A stretch of 6,022 nucleotides of DNA from CAJPSE01 sp963514535 (GCA_963514535.1 CAUPUB010000118.1:1-6022), one strand, 5' to 3'; shown: positions 1 through 5,917, numbered from the stretch's first letter. Notes: generated by a model from the letters alone, not told the origin. Program-made: numbers and translations.

Positions 1-98
1 CCCTGACCCCTCCCGCTCCGGGACGGGCCGCCCGCCTCGAGCTCCTCGGGCGCCTGGCCCTCTACGCCCCCGCCCGGGGCGGTGAGGGGTTGCGATGA
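1..98 (+). CDS. 3' end of an upstream gene, probably DUF58-family (partial)
   Basis: The frame with codons starting at position 3 is open from the window edge to a TGA at 96-98 and reads as about 31 C-terminal residues, ending ALYAPARGGEGLR. Third positions are almost all G or C, as in the neighbouring gene. The stop overlaps the next gene's start as ATGA, typical of translationally coupled genes. The fragment is too short to identify by sequence. In many bacteria the gene directly upstream of a TgpA-like transglutaminase encodes a DUF58 protein, preceded by a MoxR-type AAA+ ATPase, so DUF58 is inferred from context only. A second frame is also open to 83-85, but it lacks the coupling and the codon bias. 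Confidence 0.6.
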   Translation, partial: LTPPAPGRAARLELLGRLALYAPARGGEGLR

Positions 99-2062
99 CC
101 TCCCCGTCTCGAACGGCGAAGCGTACTCTGGCGGTCGAAACGGCACTGGAGCTGTTGGCGGGCGCCTGCGGTCTCCTGTGTTTTCTGATGGTGCAGGACG
201 CCATTGGCTGGGGGACGGCCCTGATCTTCGGGGCTGCACTCCTGATCTGGCCGCTGGCGGAGGCCTCGGGGCTGCCACGTCCGCCGGGTCTTTTGTCGTT
301 TGGCATCGCCGTCCCTCTGCTCGTCGCCATCTTTTCCCGTATGAACCGGCAATATCTCGCGGAGCCCTTCCTCGAGGCCATCCTGCTCCTCTTCGTCCTC
401 CGCCTGTTCGAGCGCAAGACCTCCCGTGAATACGTCCAGATCGCGCTTCTGTCCCTGGGAGCGGTGGTGGTCTATGCCCTCCTGTCCGTGGAGAAGCTCT
501 TCCTCGTCATCTGCCTGGGGATGGGGTACTGTGCCTCCCTGATCCTGATGCTGTCCGCCTGGCTGAGGCGGGAACCGGGGGCCCGGCTGTCCTTTTCCGA
601 CGCAAAATGGCTCGTCTCCCGAGCCCTCGGGATGTTTGTCGTGATGCTTCCCCTGTGCCTGCTGATCTTCTTCGTGATCCCCCGCTCAGGCCATCCCATG
701 TATAGCCCTCGGGGCGGTACGGACCGTTCGGTCCTGACGGGGTTCTCCGAGAAGCTTCGCCTGGGGGAGGTGGGGACGATCCAGCAGAGCGATCGCCTTT
801 CCTTCCGCGCGGAGACGGAGGAGATCGCCCCGGGGTCCCTCTATTGGCGAGGCGCCGTGCTCTCGTATTTCTCGGGTGCGGGCTGGGACGTCGACCTGAG
901 GGAGCGCGAGGGGGGCTGGGGGTGCCCGCGCGGGGACGTTTCGCAGGTGCGTCAGACGATCCTTCTGGAACCGGGGGGACATCGTTGGCTCTTCGCGCTG
1001 GACCGCCCGCTCTCGATCGGTCTTAGCGAGGCGGCGAACCTGGGAAATGGGACGTTCTGGAGGCGGATGGCGGGTACCGCCGTTCGCTACGAGGCCGTCT
1101 CCACCCCCTCCCCGATTCCTGGGACTCTTTCCGCCTCGGCCGAGGAGGTCTTTCTGGAGCTTCCCTCCGGCTATTCCCCAGCCATGCGGAGTCTGGCGGA
1201 AAAACTGACGGCGGGGATCTCCGACGACAGGGGACGGATGAATGCGATCGAGGCCCATTTCATACAAGGCGGTTATTTCTGGTCCCTCGAGAACCTGGTG
1301 CGGGGACGGGATGCGCTGGAGCGGTTCGTCTTCGACGTCAGACGGGGGAACTGCGAGTATTTTGCCTCCGCGGCCGCCGTGATGCTGCGCATGGCCAATG
1401 TGCCGGCCCGGTTGGTCGGAGGCTATCGGGGAGGGGACTACAACCGGGCCGGTGGGTACTATTCCGTCCGGGATCGTCAGGCCCACGTCTGGGTCGAGGC
1501 CTGGGACCGGAGCGCGGGATGCTGGGTTCGGATCGACCCCACCCCCGCGGGAGAGGCGGACGGGGAGGGTACATCGGAGGACACGGGAGGATGGTGGGAG
1601 TTCTGGGACTTCCTCGACTACCAATGGAGCAGGATGTTCGTGAGCTACAGCGCCAGGACCCAGAGCGAGTGGGCCTCTGTTCTGAAGGAGCTCCTGAGCA
1701 ATCCGCGCGCCTCCCTTCGGGTCTCCCCGGAGGGCCTTTTATGGTGGGGGCGGCTTGGATTGGGCTTTGTGGTCCTGTTGGCTGTCGTATCCTTCCTGGT
1801 CCTTGTCCGGAAAAGACGTCGCCGGGACCCATGCCGGGCGTTGCTGGAGCGCTTCGAGCGCATGATGAAGAGGCGCGGGTTCCCGCGCCGCAGGTCCGAG
1901 GGGCTGGAGGAATTTGTCTCCTGTCTGGACGAGCCGCTCCAGGGAACGGCGTGGCTCTTCGTCCTGGAGTTCGAGGAGGTCTGGTACGGCGGCAGGCCAT
2001 TGGACCCCGAGCGATACGGGCGGCTGAAACGTCGGCTCGACAAGATGGACAGGGAGCACTGA
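95..2062 (+). CDS. Membrane-anchored transglutaminase-like protein (TgpA/DUF3488 type, C-terminal DUF4129)
   Basis: This 655-residue protein has the full TgpA-like architecture. About seven hydrophobic helices (roughly residues 17-34, 38-56, 66-81, 91-105, 114-131, 134-156 and 177-195) are followed by a large extracytoplasmic part. That part carries a transglutaminase core with the catalytic triad visible: Cys420 in GNCEYFASA, His464 in QAHVWVEAW and Asp481 in WVRIDPTP. A single helix at about 554-574 is followed by Arg/Lys-rich RKRRRR, then a cytoplasmic DUF4129-like tail of about 75 residues. Length and order match the family. Members are thought to be cysteine proteases or transglutaminases acting on envelope proteins; the substrate here is unknown. 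The ATG at 95 is supported by GAGGGG at 84-89 and by the ATGA overlap with the preceding gene, which suggests coupled translation. All catalytic residues are present, so the enzyme is probably active. Confidence 0.93.
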   Translation: MTSPSRTAKRTLAVETALELLAGACGLLCFLMVQDAIGWGTALIFGAALLIWPLAEASGLPRPPGLLSFGIAVPLLVAIFSRMNRQYLAEPFLEAILLLFVLRLFERKTSREYVQIALLSLGAVVVYALLSVEKLFLVICLGMGYCASLILMLSAWLRREPGARLSFSDAKWLVSRALGMFVVMLPLCLLIFFVIPRSGHPMYSPRGGTDRSVLTGFSEKLRLGEVGTIQQSDRLSFRAETEEIAPGSLYWRGAVLSYFSGAGWDVDLREREGGWGCPRGDVSQVRQTILLEPGGHRWLFALDRPLSIGLSEAANLGNGTFWRRMAGTAVRYEAVSTPSPIPGTLSASAEEVFLELPSGYSPAMRSLAEKLTAGISDDRGRMNAIEAHFIQGGYFWSLENLVRGRDALERFVFDVRRGNCEYFASAAAVMLRMANVPARLVGGYRGGDYNRAGGYYSVRDRQAHVWVEAWDRSAGCWVRIDPTPAGEADGEGTSEDTGGWWEFWDFLDYQWSRMFVSYSARTQSEWASVLKELLSNPRASLRVSPEGLLWWGRLGLGFVVLLAVVSFLVLVRKRRRRDPCRALLERFERMMKRRGFPRRRSEGLEEFVSCLDEPLQGTAWLFVLEFEEVWYGGRPLDPERYGRLKRRLDKMDREH

Positions 2063-2126
2063 CCGCCCCGGCGCCGCCCCCCGGTTCCGGTCCTGCCTCG
2101 AGGGCGTTATCGTGCGGGGCGGTTTT
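2063..2126 (+). terminator. Possible terminator after the transglutaminase gene (long inverted repeat plus T-run)
   Basis: CCGCCCCG starts directly after the stop codon (2063-2070). Its exact reverse complement, CGGGGCGG, lies at 2115-2122 and is followed at once by TTTT. The 44-nt interior is very GC-rich and holds smaller self-complementary pieces, namely CCGGTTCCGG and GCCTCGAGGGC, so a branched hairpin is possible. The long loop is unusual for an intrinsic terminator, so this is only a candidate. The 3' arm and T-run are also the beginning of the tandem repeat described next. Confidence 0.4.
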
Positions 2127-2169
2127 ATGTTAAGAGCGGTTTTATGTTAAGAGCGGTTTTATGTTAAGA
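2119..2169. repeat. Three exact tandem copies of a 17-bp unit
   Basis: The unit GCGGTTTTATGTTAAGA occurs three times head to tail with no mismatch (2119-2135, 2136-2152, 2153-2169), followed by TGGG. It lies between the transglutaminase gene and the UPF0316 gene, ending 66 bp before the latter's start. The units are AT-richer than their surroundings and carry no spacers, so this is not a CRISPR array. It could be slippage-generated repeats of the terminator tail, or an array of protein-binding sites in the upstream region of the next gene. Confidence 0.9.
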
Positions 2170-2235
2170 TGGGTCCTGTACTGGAGGGGATATGTGTAAC
2201 CGCTCGTTCGCTGCGGGAAGAGGGGAGGGGCCGCG

Positions 2236-2751
2236 GTGGGAATCCTGGGGCTTTTGTTGATTTTTGGCGCCCGCATTCTGGATGTCAGCTGCAACACGAT
2301 TCGTATCCTCTTCCTGGTTAAGGGACAGCGCTTCGTCGCCGCCTGTATCGGGTTCGTCGAGGTCATGATCTACATGATGGTCCTGGGCTTCATCCTGGGA
2401 GGAGGGAAGAGGCTCTCCGTTTGGGAGCTGCTCTTCTACTGTGGCGGTTTTGCCACGGGCAACTACGTGGGTTCCTGGCTTGAGGAAAAATTGATGAACA
2501 CCTTCACCCTGGTCGAGGTCATCCTCGAGGACGGGCCGTCCGCCCAGGCGGCGATAGAGGCCGTGAGGGGCCGGGGGCTGGGCGCCACGGTTATCCAGGG
2601 CATGGGGCGCAGCGGGCCCCGGCTTATCGTCGAGATATTCTGCAGACGGCATGACGTCCAGGCGGTCCAGGCCCTTTTTGAGAATGATGGTTTTGTCACG
2701 GTATCCGACGTGAAACGCTGTACGGGGGGCTGGTTTCCCAAGAGGCTCTGA
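2236..2751 (+). CDS. UPF0316 family membrane protein (DUF5698 + DUF2179)
   Basis: The 171-residue product matches the UPF0316 family (for example Bacillus YebE) in length and layout. The N-terminal half has about three membrane segments, near residues 1-14, 32-54 and 62-81. It includes the characteristic TIRILFLVKGQ stretch, a GFVEVMIYMM helix, and a GNYVGSWLEEKL end. A soluble C-terminal domain of about 75 residues (about 94-168, DUF2179) begins TLVEVILED, contains a G-rich turn (RGLGATVIQGMGRSG), and ends VTVSDVKRCTGGWF. The family's biochemical role is not established; DUF2179 domains also occur in YitT-type membrane proteins. The start is GTG at 2236, preceded by AGGGGAGGGG at 2221-2230. 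An in-frame TAA at 2197 and the absence of an upstream ATG make this start likely. The gaps on both sides contain repeats, so it may be transcribed separately. Confidence 0.88.
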   Translation: MGILGLLLIFGARILDVSCNTIRILFLVKGQRFVAACIGFVEVMIYMMVLGFILGGGKRLSVWELLFYCGGFATGNYVGSWLEEKLMNTFTLVEVILEDGPSAQAAIEAVRGRGLGATVIQGMGRSGPRLIVEIFCRRHDVQAVQALFENDGFVTVSDVKRCTGGWFPKRL

Positions 2752-2795
2752 GTCCTTCCGACGTGTCTTTCGCGGTGGGATATTGCTGGTATCGG

Positions 2796-2815
2796 GCAAT
2801 GCACAAATGCATTGC
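2796..2815. promoter_or_regulatory. Perfect 8-bp inverted repeat upstream of the diguanylate cyclase gene
   Basis: GCAATGCA (2796-2803) and TGCATTGC (2808-2815) are perfect reverse complements separated by CAAA, 31 bp before the start codon. No T-run follows, so it is not an intrinsic terminator. A further ATTGC at 2782-2786 could pair with GCAAT at 2796-2800 instead, giving an alternative stem. The element could be a DNA operator or an mRNA leader hairpin; the sequence does not decide which. Confidence 0.45.
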
Positions 2816-2846
2816 GGATATGTATGAGAGAGAGTATGCATGAGAG

Positions 2847-4571
2847 ATGGAAAACGAGAGGGGAGCCCTTTATCGGCGTATGGTCGAGCTGGAGCGCAGG
2901 GGAAAGCGTTTCGAGCGCGAGGAGGAGGCCCTGCGTGAGATCGAGCGCAACTACCAGGCATTGATCGAGAGTGGGATCTTCCTGCTCCTTATCGTGGGAC
3001 TCGACGGAAGCATCCTGGCCTGCAACCGCTGTGTGGAGAGGTTCTGGGGCATCAAACTGGGAGGGGCTGAGCCGGTGTCGGTCTGGTCCCTGTGTTCTCC
3101 CGGCGGCACAAAAATTTTGAAGGCGCTGCTCCTGGAAGCGTCCCGGAGGAGGGTTCGTTCCCGAGTGGCCCTTTCCCTGCCCGACGACTCCCGGGTATGG
3201 GTCGAGGTGGAGCTCATGCCCTCGGTCTTCCGGGGAGACAATGCGGTCCAGATAATCGGCGTCGATGTGACGGAAAAGGTAATTCGGCCCTCTTCTGGAG
3301 GGACAGAGGTCTGGGAGAGGGTGCTGGACAGCTGCCCAGGGCTTTTATGCTGCGTCCTGGACGGGGAGGGGAGGCTTCTCTACGCCTCGCGCGGTTATCG
3401 TGCGGCGGCGAAGCGGTTCCTCGGACACGACTGCGTGGTGGGCTCCCCTTATCCGCCGGAGTCCAATTCGATCGACCGTTCCCTACACAATCTTCTCTCG
3501 TCCGCTCTGCTCGGAGGTTCTGGGGGAATGGAGCTGGTCGAGGTCCATGCGGAGGGGAAACGCCTCTGGGAAGTTACGGCCTCCCCCCTGCTTTTTGGAC
3601 CCAAAAAGGCCACGGGAGCGGTTTTGCGCCTGTCTCCGCTGGCAGCTGCCCCTGAGGGGGACTCTCCGTTACCCTCGTCCGGGGCCGGTGAGGCCCCAGG
3701 GGCCGCAGCTTCGTCGATGGAATTGTTGAATGCCGTCTCCGACATGCTGGTCCTCGTCGACAGGGAGGGAGCCTGCCTGGCGGCAAACAGGCGCTTTTAC
3801 GAGGCATTGGGCCTGGCCCCGGATCTTTTCGTCGGCAAGTCGCTGGACGGGCTGCCCCTGGCGGACGACCCCCTGAACGATGGCTTTCCCGATCGCCTTC
3901 GGGAGTTGCTGCGCGCCGGCGAGGGAACCCTCGAGCTTCGGGCTGGGACAGGTCAGGGAGATCTGCTCTGGCTGGAGCTTCGCGCCCGTTCCATGACGTG
4001 GGAGGGAACGGACGCCCTGCTCCTGACCTGTGCAGATACCACCTTGCTCCATCGTACCCAGGAGCAGCTGAGGCGGGTCGCAGTGACGGACCGCACGACA
4101 GGTCTCCTGAACCGGGAGGGAATGGAGCAGGTGTTGGTGAAGGAGCTTGAGCGGGCAGCCCGTTACCGGGGGTCGCTCTGTCTTCTCTTTCTGGACATCG
4201 ACGACTTCCGACGCTTTAACGAGGTTCGGGGCTACCTGGCCAGCGACCGGGCCTTGAAGACCATGATGGCGACCCTTAAGAACGGCCTTCGGCCTACGGA
4301 CTTCCTGGGACGATGGGGAGGGGACGAGTTCATGATCCTGACGCCACAGCCGGAGTCCGCCGCCTGCCAGTTGGCGGACATGGTTCGGGATACGGCCCGG
4401 AACAGCCTCTTCGATGGGGAAAATTCCCTTTCCCTGAGCGTCGGCGTGGCGAAGTTCTCCAGGGAGATGGACGTCTCCTCCTTTGTCGGGGCGGCCTACG
4501 ACGCGATGGTCGCGGCCAAGAAGGCCGGAGGGAACCGCACGGTCCTGGCCGGAGCTCCGGACGAGGGATAA
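2847..4571 (+). CDS. PAS-containing diguanylate cyclase (GGDEF domain), cytoplasmic
   Basis: This 574-residue protein is predicted to make the second messenger cyclic di-GMP from two GTP. A charged helical N-terminus (about 1-35, possible coiled coil) leads into three PAS-like regions at about 33-143, 155-263 and 289-400. The last two are separated by a Pro/Ala/Gly-rich linker (about 264-290). The GGDEF domain covers about 405-567. GGDEF is intact at 491-495, and the first metal-binding Asp450 lies in LFLDIDDF. Asn458 and Asp467 match the guanine-binding positions. RPTD at 482-485 lies exactly five residues before GGDEF, the position of the inhibitory I-site, so product feedback is expected. 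The usual GHxxGD is replaced by GYLASD. There is no signal peptide, membrane helix or EAL domain, so sensing is cytosolic; the ligand is unknown. The ATG at 2847 has only a weak Shine-Dalgarno (GAGAG tracts); an ATG at 2880 is the alternative. Confidence 0.93.
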   Translation: MENERGALYRRMVELERRGKRFEREEEALREIERNYQALIESGIFLLLIVGLDGSILACNRCVERFWGIKLGGAEPVSVWSLCSPGGTKILKALLLEASRRRVRSRVALSLPDDSRVWVEVELMPSVFRGDNAVQIIGVDVTEKVIRPSSGGTEVWERVLDSCPGLLCCVLDGEGRLLYASRGYRAAAKRFLGHDCVVGSPYPPESNSIDRSLHNLLSSALLGGSGGMELVEVHAEGKRLWEVTASPLLFGPKKATGAVLRLSPLAAAPEGDSPLPSSGAGEAPGAAASSMELLNAVSDMLVLVDREGACLAANRRFYEALGLAPDLFVGKSLDGLPLADDPLNDGFPDRLRELLRAGEGTLELRAGTGQGDLLWLELRARSMTWEGTDALLLTCADTTLLHRTQEQLRRVAVTDRTTGLLNREGMEQVLVKELERAARYRGSLCLLFLDIDDFRRFNEVRGYLASDRALKTMMATLKNGLRPTDFLGRWGGDEFMILTPQPESAACQLADMVRDTARNSLFDGENSLSLSVGVAKFSREMDVSSFVGAAYDAMVAAKKAGGNRTVLAGAPDEG

Positions 4572-4581
4572 ATTTCAACCT

Positions 4582-4587
4582 TATAAT
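4582..4587 (+). promoter_or_regulatory. Possible -10 element before the deoxynucleoside kinase gene
   Basis: A perfect TATAAT lies in the AT-rich 63-bp gap after the cyclase gene, 47 bp before the kinase's TTG start. No convincing -35 hexamer is found 16-18 bp upstream, where the sequence is the GC-rich end of the cyclase gene. If used, it would let the kinase be transcribed independently. Confidence 0.35.
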
Positions 4588-4588
4588 T

Positions 4589-4612
4589 TCGTAAAACTCA
4601 GGATCGTAAAAC
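4589..4612. repeat. Short direct repeat TCGTAAAAC (two copies)
   Basis: TCGTAAAAC occurs at 4589-4597 and again at 4604-4612, 15 bp apart start to start. Both copies lie between the TATAAT candidate and the ribosome-binding site of the kinase gene. It could be a regulatory site overlapping the transcription start, or coincidence in an AT-rich gap. Confidence 0.35.
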
Positions 4613-4634
4613 ACTAAGGAGAGGATGAGCTGGA

Positions 4635-5288
4635 TTGGGTCAAATTCAGATTATAGTCGAGGGAATGACCGCAAGCGGAAAGTCGACGATCGTGAACCTG
4701 CTCTCGGAGCGGCTCGGATTCAAGGTGATGCCGGAGGAGTTTCGGGATCAGCACGACCTGTTGAGCCGCTTCCATCACGACCGCAAGTGGGCTTTTCCCA
4801 TGCAGCTCAACTTTCTGGTAACGCGCTTCGCCCAGTACCTCTGTGCCTCGGAGGAGGAGCAGTATATTCTGGACCGCAGCATCTTCGGGGACAAGGTCTA
4901 CGCGACGCTGTACTACAAACAGGGGTATTTCAGGGACAGCCAGTTCGGCTGCTATCTGACCCTCTACGATTCCCTCCTTCGCTACACGAAGGCGCCGCGC
5001 CTCCTGATTCTGGTGCACTGTCCCTTCGAGGAGATCCTGCGCCGAATCCACGCGCGCGGCCGCGACGACGAAATAGCGGCGGGCGAGGAATATTGGCGGA
5101 TGCTCTACAACGCCTATGCCCCTTTTATCGACTTCGTCAAGATGGAGATGGATATCCCCAACTTCCTGGTGCTGGATTTGTCCGACCCCAACTTCATTCA
5201 TACTCCAGAACGCGTTGATCGCTTCCTGGAGGAAGTGCGGTCCTTCTTCCCGGACCGCTTCGGGGGAGCGGAGGACGCCGGACACTGA
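4635..5288 (+). CDS. Deoxynucleoside kinase (deoxyadenosine/deoxyguanosine kinase-like, dNK family)
   Basis: This 217-residue enzyme is predicted to phosphorylate deoxynucleosides to 5'-monophosphates using ATP in the cytosolic salvage pathway. The Walker A loop is clear (G10-x4-G15-K16-S17-T18 in EGMTASGKST, preceded by the hydrophobic strand IQIIV). EEFRDQHD at about 34-41 and the MQLNFL segment (about 56-61) fit the substrate pocket. DRS at 80-82 within DRSIFGDKVYA is the family's DRS/ERS motif. An Arg-rich lid, RRIHARGRDDE, spans about 136-146. Length is normal. Base specificity (dA/dG versus dC/dT) cannot be assigned by eye. The start must be TTG at 4635: an in-frame TGA lies at 4626-4628 and the next ATG (residue 11) would remove the strand before the P-loop. 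AAGGAGAGG at 4616-4624 is a good ribosome-binding site, 10 nt upstream. Confidence 0.9.
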   Translation: MGQIQIIVEGMTASGKSTIVNLLSERLGFKVMPEEFRDQHDLLSRFHHDRKWAFPMQLNFLVTRFAQYLCASEEEQYILDRSIFGDKVYATLYYKQGYFRDSQFGCYLTLYDSLLRYTKAPRLLILVHCPFEEILRRIHARGRDDEIAAGEEYWRMLYNAYAPFIDFVKMEMDIPNFLVLDLSDPNFIHTPERVDRFLEEVRSFFPDRFGGAEDAGH

Positions 5289-5318
5289 GGAACCGAAGGG
5301 CAGCGCAGCACAAAACAC

Positions 5319-5346
5319 GGGGAGATGTCCTTTCGGACATCCCCCC
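5319..5346 (+). terminator. Hairpin downstream of the kinase gene, candidate terminator
   Basis: GATGTCC (5324-5330) and GGACATC (5335-5341) form a 7-bp stem around a TTTC loop. Beyond one A/C mismatch the stem is extended by GGGG (5319-5322) with CCCC (5343-5346). The hairpin starts 30 bp after the kinase stop. There is no T-run on the + strand side. On the opposite strand the hairpin is followed by GTGTTTTGTG, so it might serve the convergent - strand gene equally well. Its role as terminator is inferred from position and stem strength. Confidence 0.45.
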
Positions 5347-5399
5347 GCTGCGAAAATTGCGGCCGTTGATCCGAGAGGCTTTGACCCGACCTGAGGAAG

Positions 5400-5434
5400 T
5401 TAGGGAAGCGCTGATTAAATCAGCGCTTCCCTAA
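5400..5434. repeat. Perfect 35-bp palindrome (17-bp arms, 1-nt centre)
   Basis: TTAGGGAAGCGCTGATT (5400-5416) is followed by a single A and then its exact reverse complement (5418-5434). It sits between convergent genes, and its right arm includes the TAG stop codon (5431-5433) and last bases of the - strand gene. No T-run follows on either strand, so a plain intrinsic terminator is not the best reading. A dispersed palindromic repeat, a protein-binding site or a transposable-element relic are alternatives. Part of the arm recurs with one mismatch at 5898-5911. Confidence 0.93.
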
Positions 5435-5826
5435 AGGGGCGAGGCTGCCTTTCGCCGCTGCAGGGAGGCGGCGTTAAGCCACTTCGAGCGGCGGGCGTTC
5501 TCCAACGCCATCCTGGCCAGCAACTCCGTGTGTTGCTCCCGGTTCTGTCGGTTGCGGCGGGCGATGGCGTCCTTTTGGATTTTTGCCTTGCGTAAAGCCT
5601 GAGACTTCTTCACCATCTCGGTATGACGGTCCCACATGCGAAACGTCGTCCTGGAGATGGACTCCCTGGCCTCCTGGACCTTTTCCAGAGCCGCTTCGCG
5701 CTCCTCCTCCGTGCCATTCACACCCGCAGAACGTCCTGCGGCCTTTCCCGGAAGGCCGAGGGACATGTCTGTGACGCGGGCCGCCGCGTCCCAAACGCGG
5801 CTCAAAACGTCGCTTGTACCGGTCAT
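5431..5826 (-). CDS. Unrecognised small basic helical protein
   Basis: I do not recognise this 131-residue protein. It has no signal peptide or membrane segment. Residues about 1-40 are mixed and Gly/Ala/Ser-containing. About 40-60 are acidic and charged (TEEEREAALEKVQEARES). From about 62 to the end it is strongly Arg/Lys/Gln-rich and predicted helical, with few helix breakers, suggesting a coiled coil or a nucleic-acid- or protein-binding helix. The reading frame is supported by an excellent Shine-Dalgarno: CCCTCC at 5832-5837 reads GGAGGG on the - strand, 5 nt before the ATG. It is further supported by an AT-rich, promoter-like upstream region. It is convergent with the kinase gene. Its stop codon lies inside the 35-bp palindrome, so the last two or three codons may derive from that element. 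Function is unknown; a small phage- or element-borne protein is possible but unproven. Confidence 0.72.
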   Translation of the reverse strand: MTGTSDVLSRVWDAAARVTDMSLGLPGKAAGRSAGVNGTEEEREAALEKVQEARESISRTTFRMWDRHTEMVKKSQALRKAKIQKDAIARRNRQNREQHTELLARMALENARRSKWLNAASLQRRKAASPL

Positions 5827-5872
5827 GGGATCCCTCCGTCCATAAATTTGTCCTAGATAAAACTGTCTATTA

Positions 5873-5878
5873 AGTATA
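5873..5878 (-). promoter_or_regulatory. Possible -10 element for the - strand hypothetical gene
   Basis: On the - strand this reads TATACT, five of six matches to the consensus, 46 bp upstream of the start codon. The best -35-like hexamer is TTTCCC with a long 19-bp spacer, and it falls within the half-repeat at 5898-5911. The assignment is tentative. Confidence 0.35.
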
Positions 5879-5897
5879 GCGCATCGGCCGGCATTTT

Positions 5898-5911
5898 GGG
5901 AAACGCTGATT
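5898..5911 (+). repeat. Diverged half-copy of the 35-bp palindrome arm
   Basis: GGGAAACGCTGATT matches the palindrome arm GGGAAGCGCTGATT at 13 of 14 positions. It has the same orientation as the left arm and is inverted relative to the right arm, so the - strand gene is bracketed by related sequences. It is followed by AT-rich sequence that no longer matches the palindrome closely. Confidence 0.55.
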
Positions 5912-5917
5912 TTAATG

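Noticed and set aside
2..85. Alternative reading frame for the 5' partial gene ending at 83-85
   Set aside because: It lacks the ATGA overlap, and its product is a Pro/Arg/Gly-rich low-complexity peptide; the position-3 frame has the expected codon bias.
686..1624. Long - strand open frame (312 codons) across the transglutaminase gene
   Set aside because: It lies wholly inside a gene with clear catalytic motifs on the other strand. Its product is Pro/Arg/Gly-rich and low in complexity, typical of the antisense of high-GC genes.
1519..2133. + strand open frame of 204 codons overlapping the transglutaminase 3' end
   Set aside because: It is out of frame with the recognised gene, has Gly/Arg/Pro-rich composition, and shows no domain.
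2119..2169. Tandem repeats as a CRISPR array
   Set aside because: The units are contiguous 17-mers without spacers, and no cas gene is nearby.
2164..2961. - strand open frame of 265 codons across the UPF0316 gene
   Set aside because: It is antisense to a recognisable family protein and spans both flanking gaps. The composition is not protein-like.
4625..5218. ATG-started + strand frame of 197 codons with the better-placed ribosome-binding site
   Set aside because: It overlaps the kinase in another frame and encodes an Arg/Pro/Gly-rich product without motifs, while the TTG frame encodes a conserved enzyme.
2847..5288. Diguanylate cyclase and deoxynucleoside kinase as a dedicated nucleotide-signalling or defence pair
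   Set aside because: They are adjacent, but separated by a 63-bp gap with its own -10-like element, and both look like ordinary members of common families. Nothing in the sequence links their functions.
4614..5318. - strand open frame of 234 codons across the kinase gene
   Set aside because: The opposite strand carries the P-loop, DRS motif and lid of a deoxynucleoside kinase, so this is its antisense shadow.
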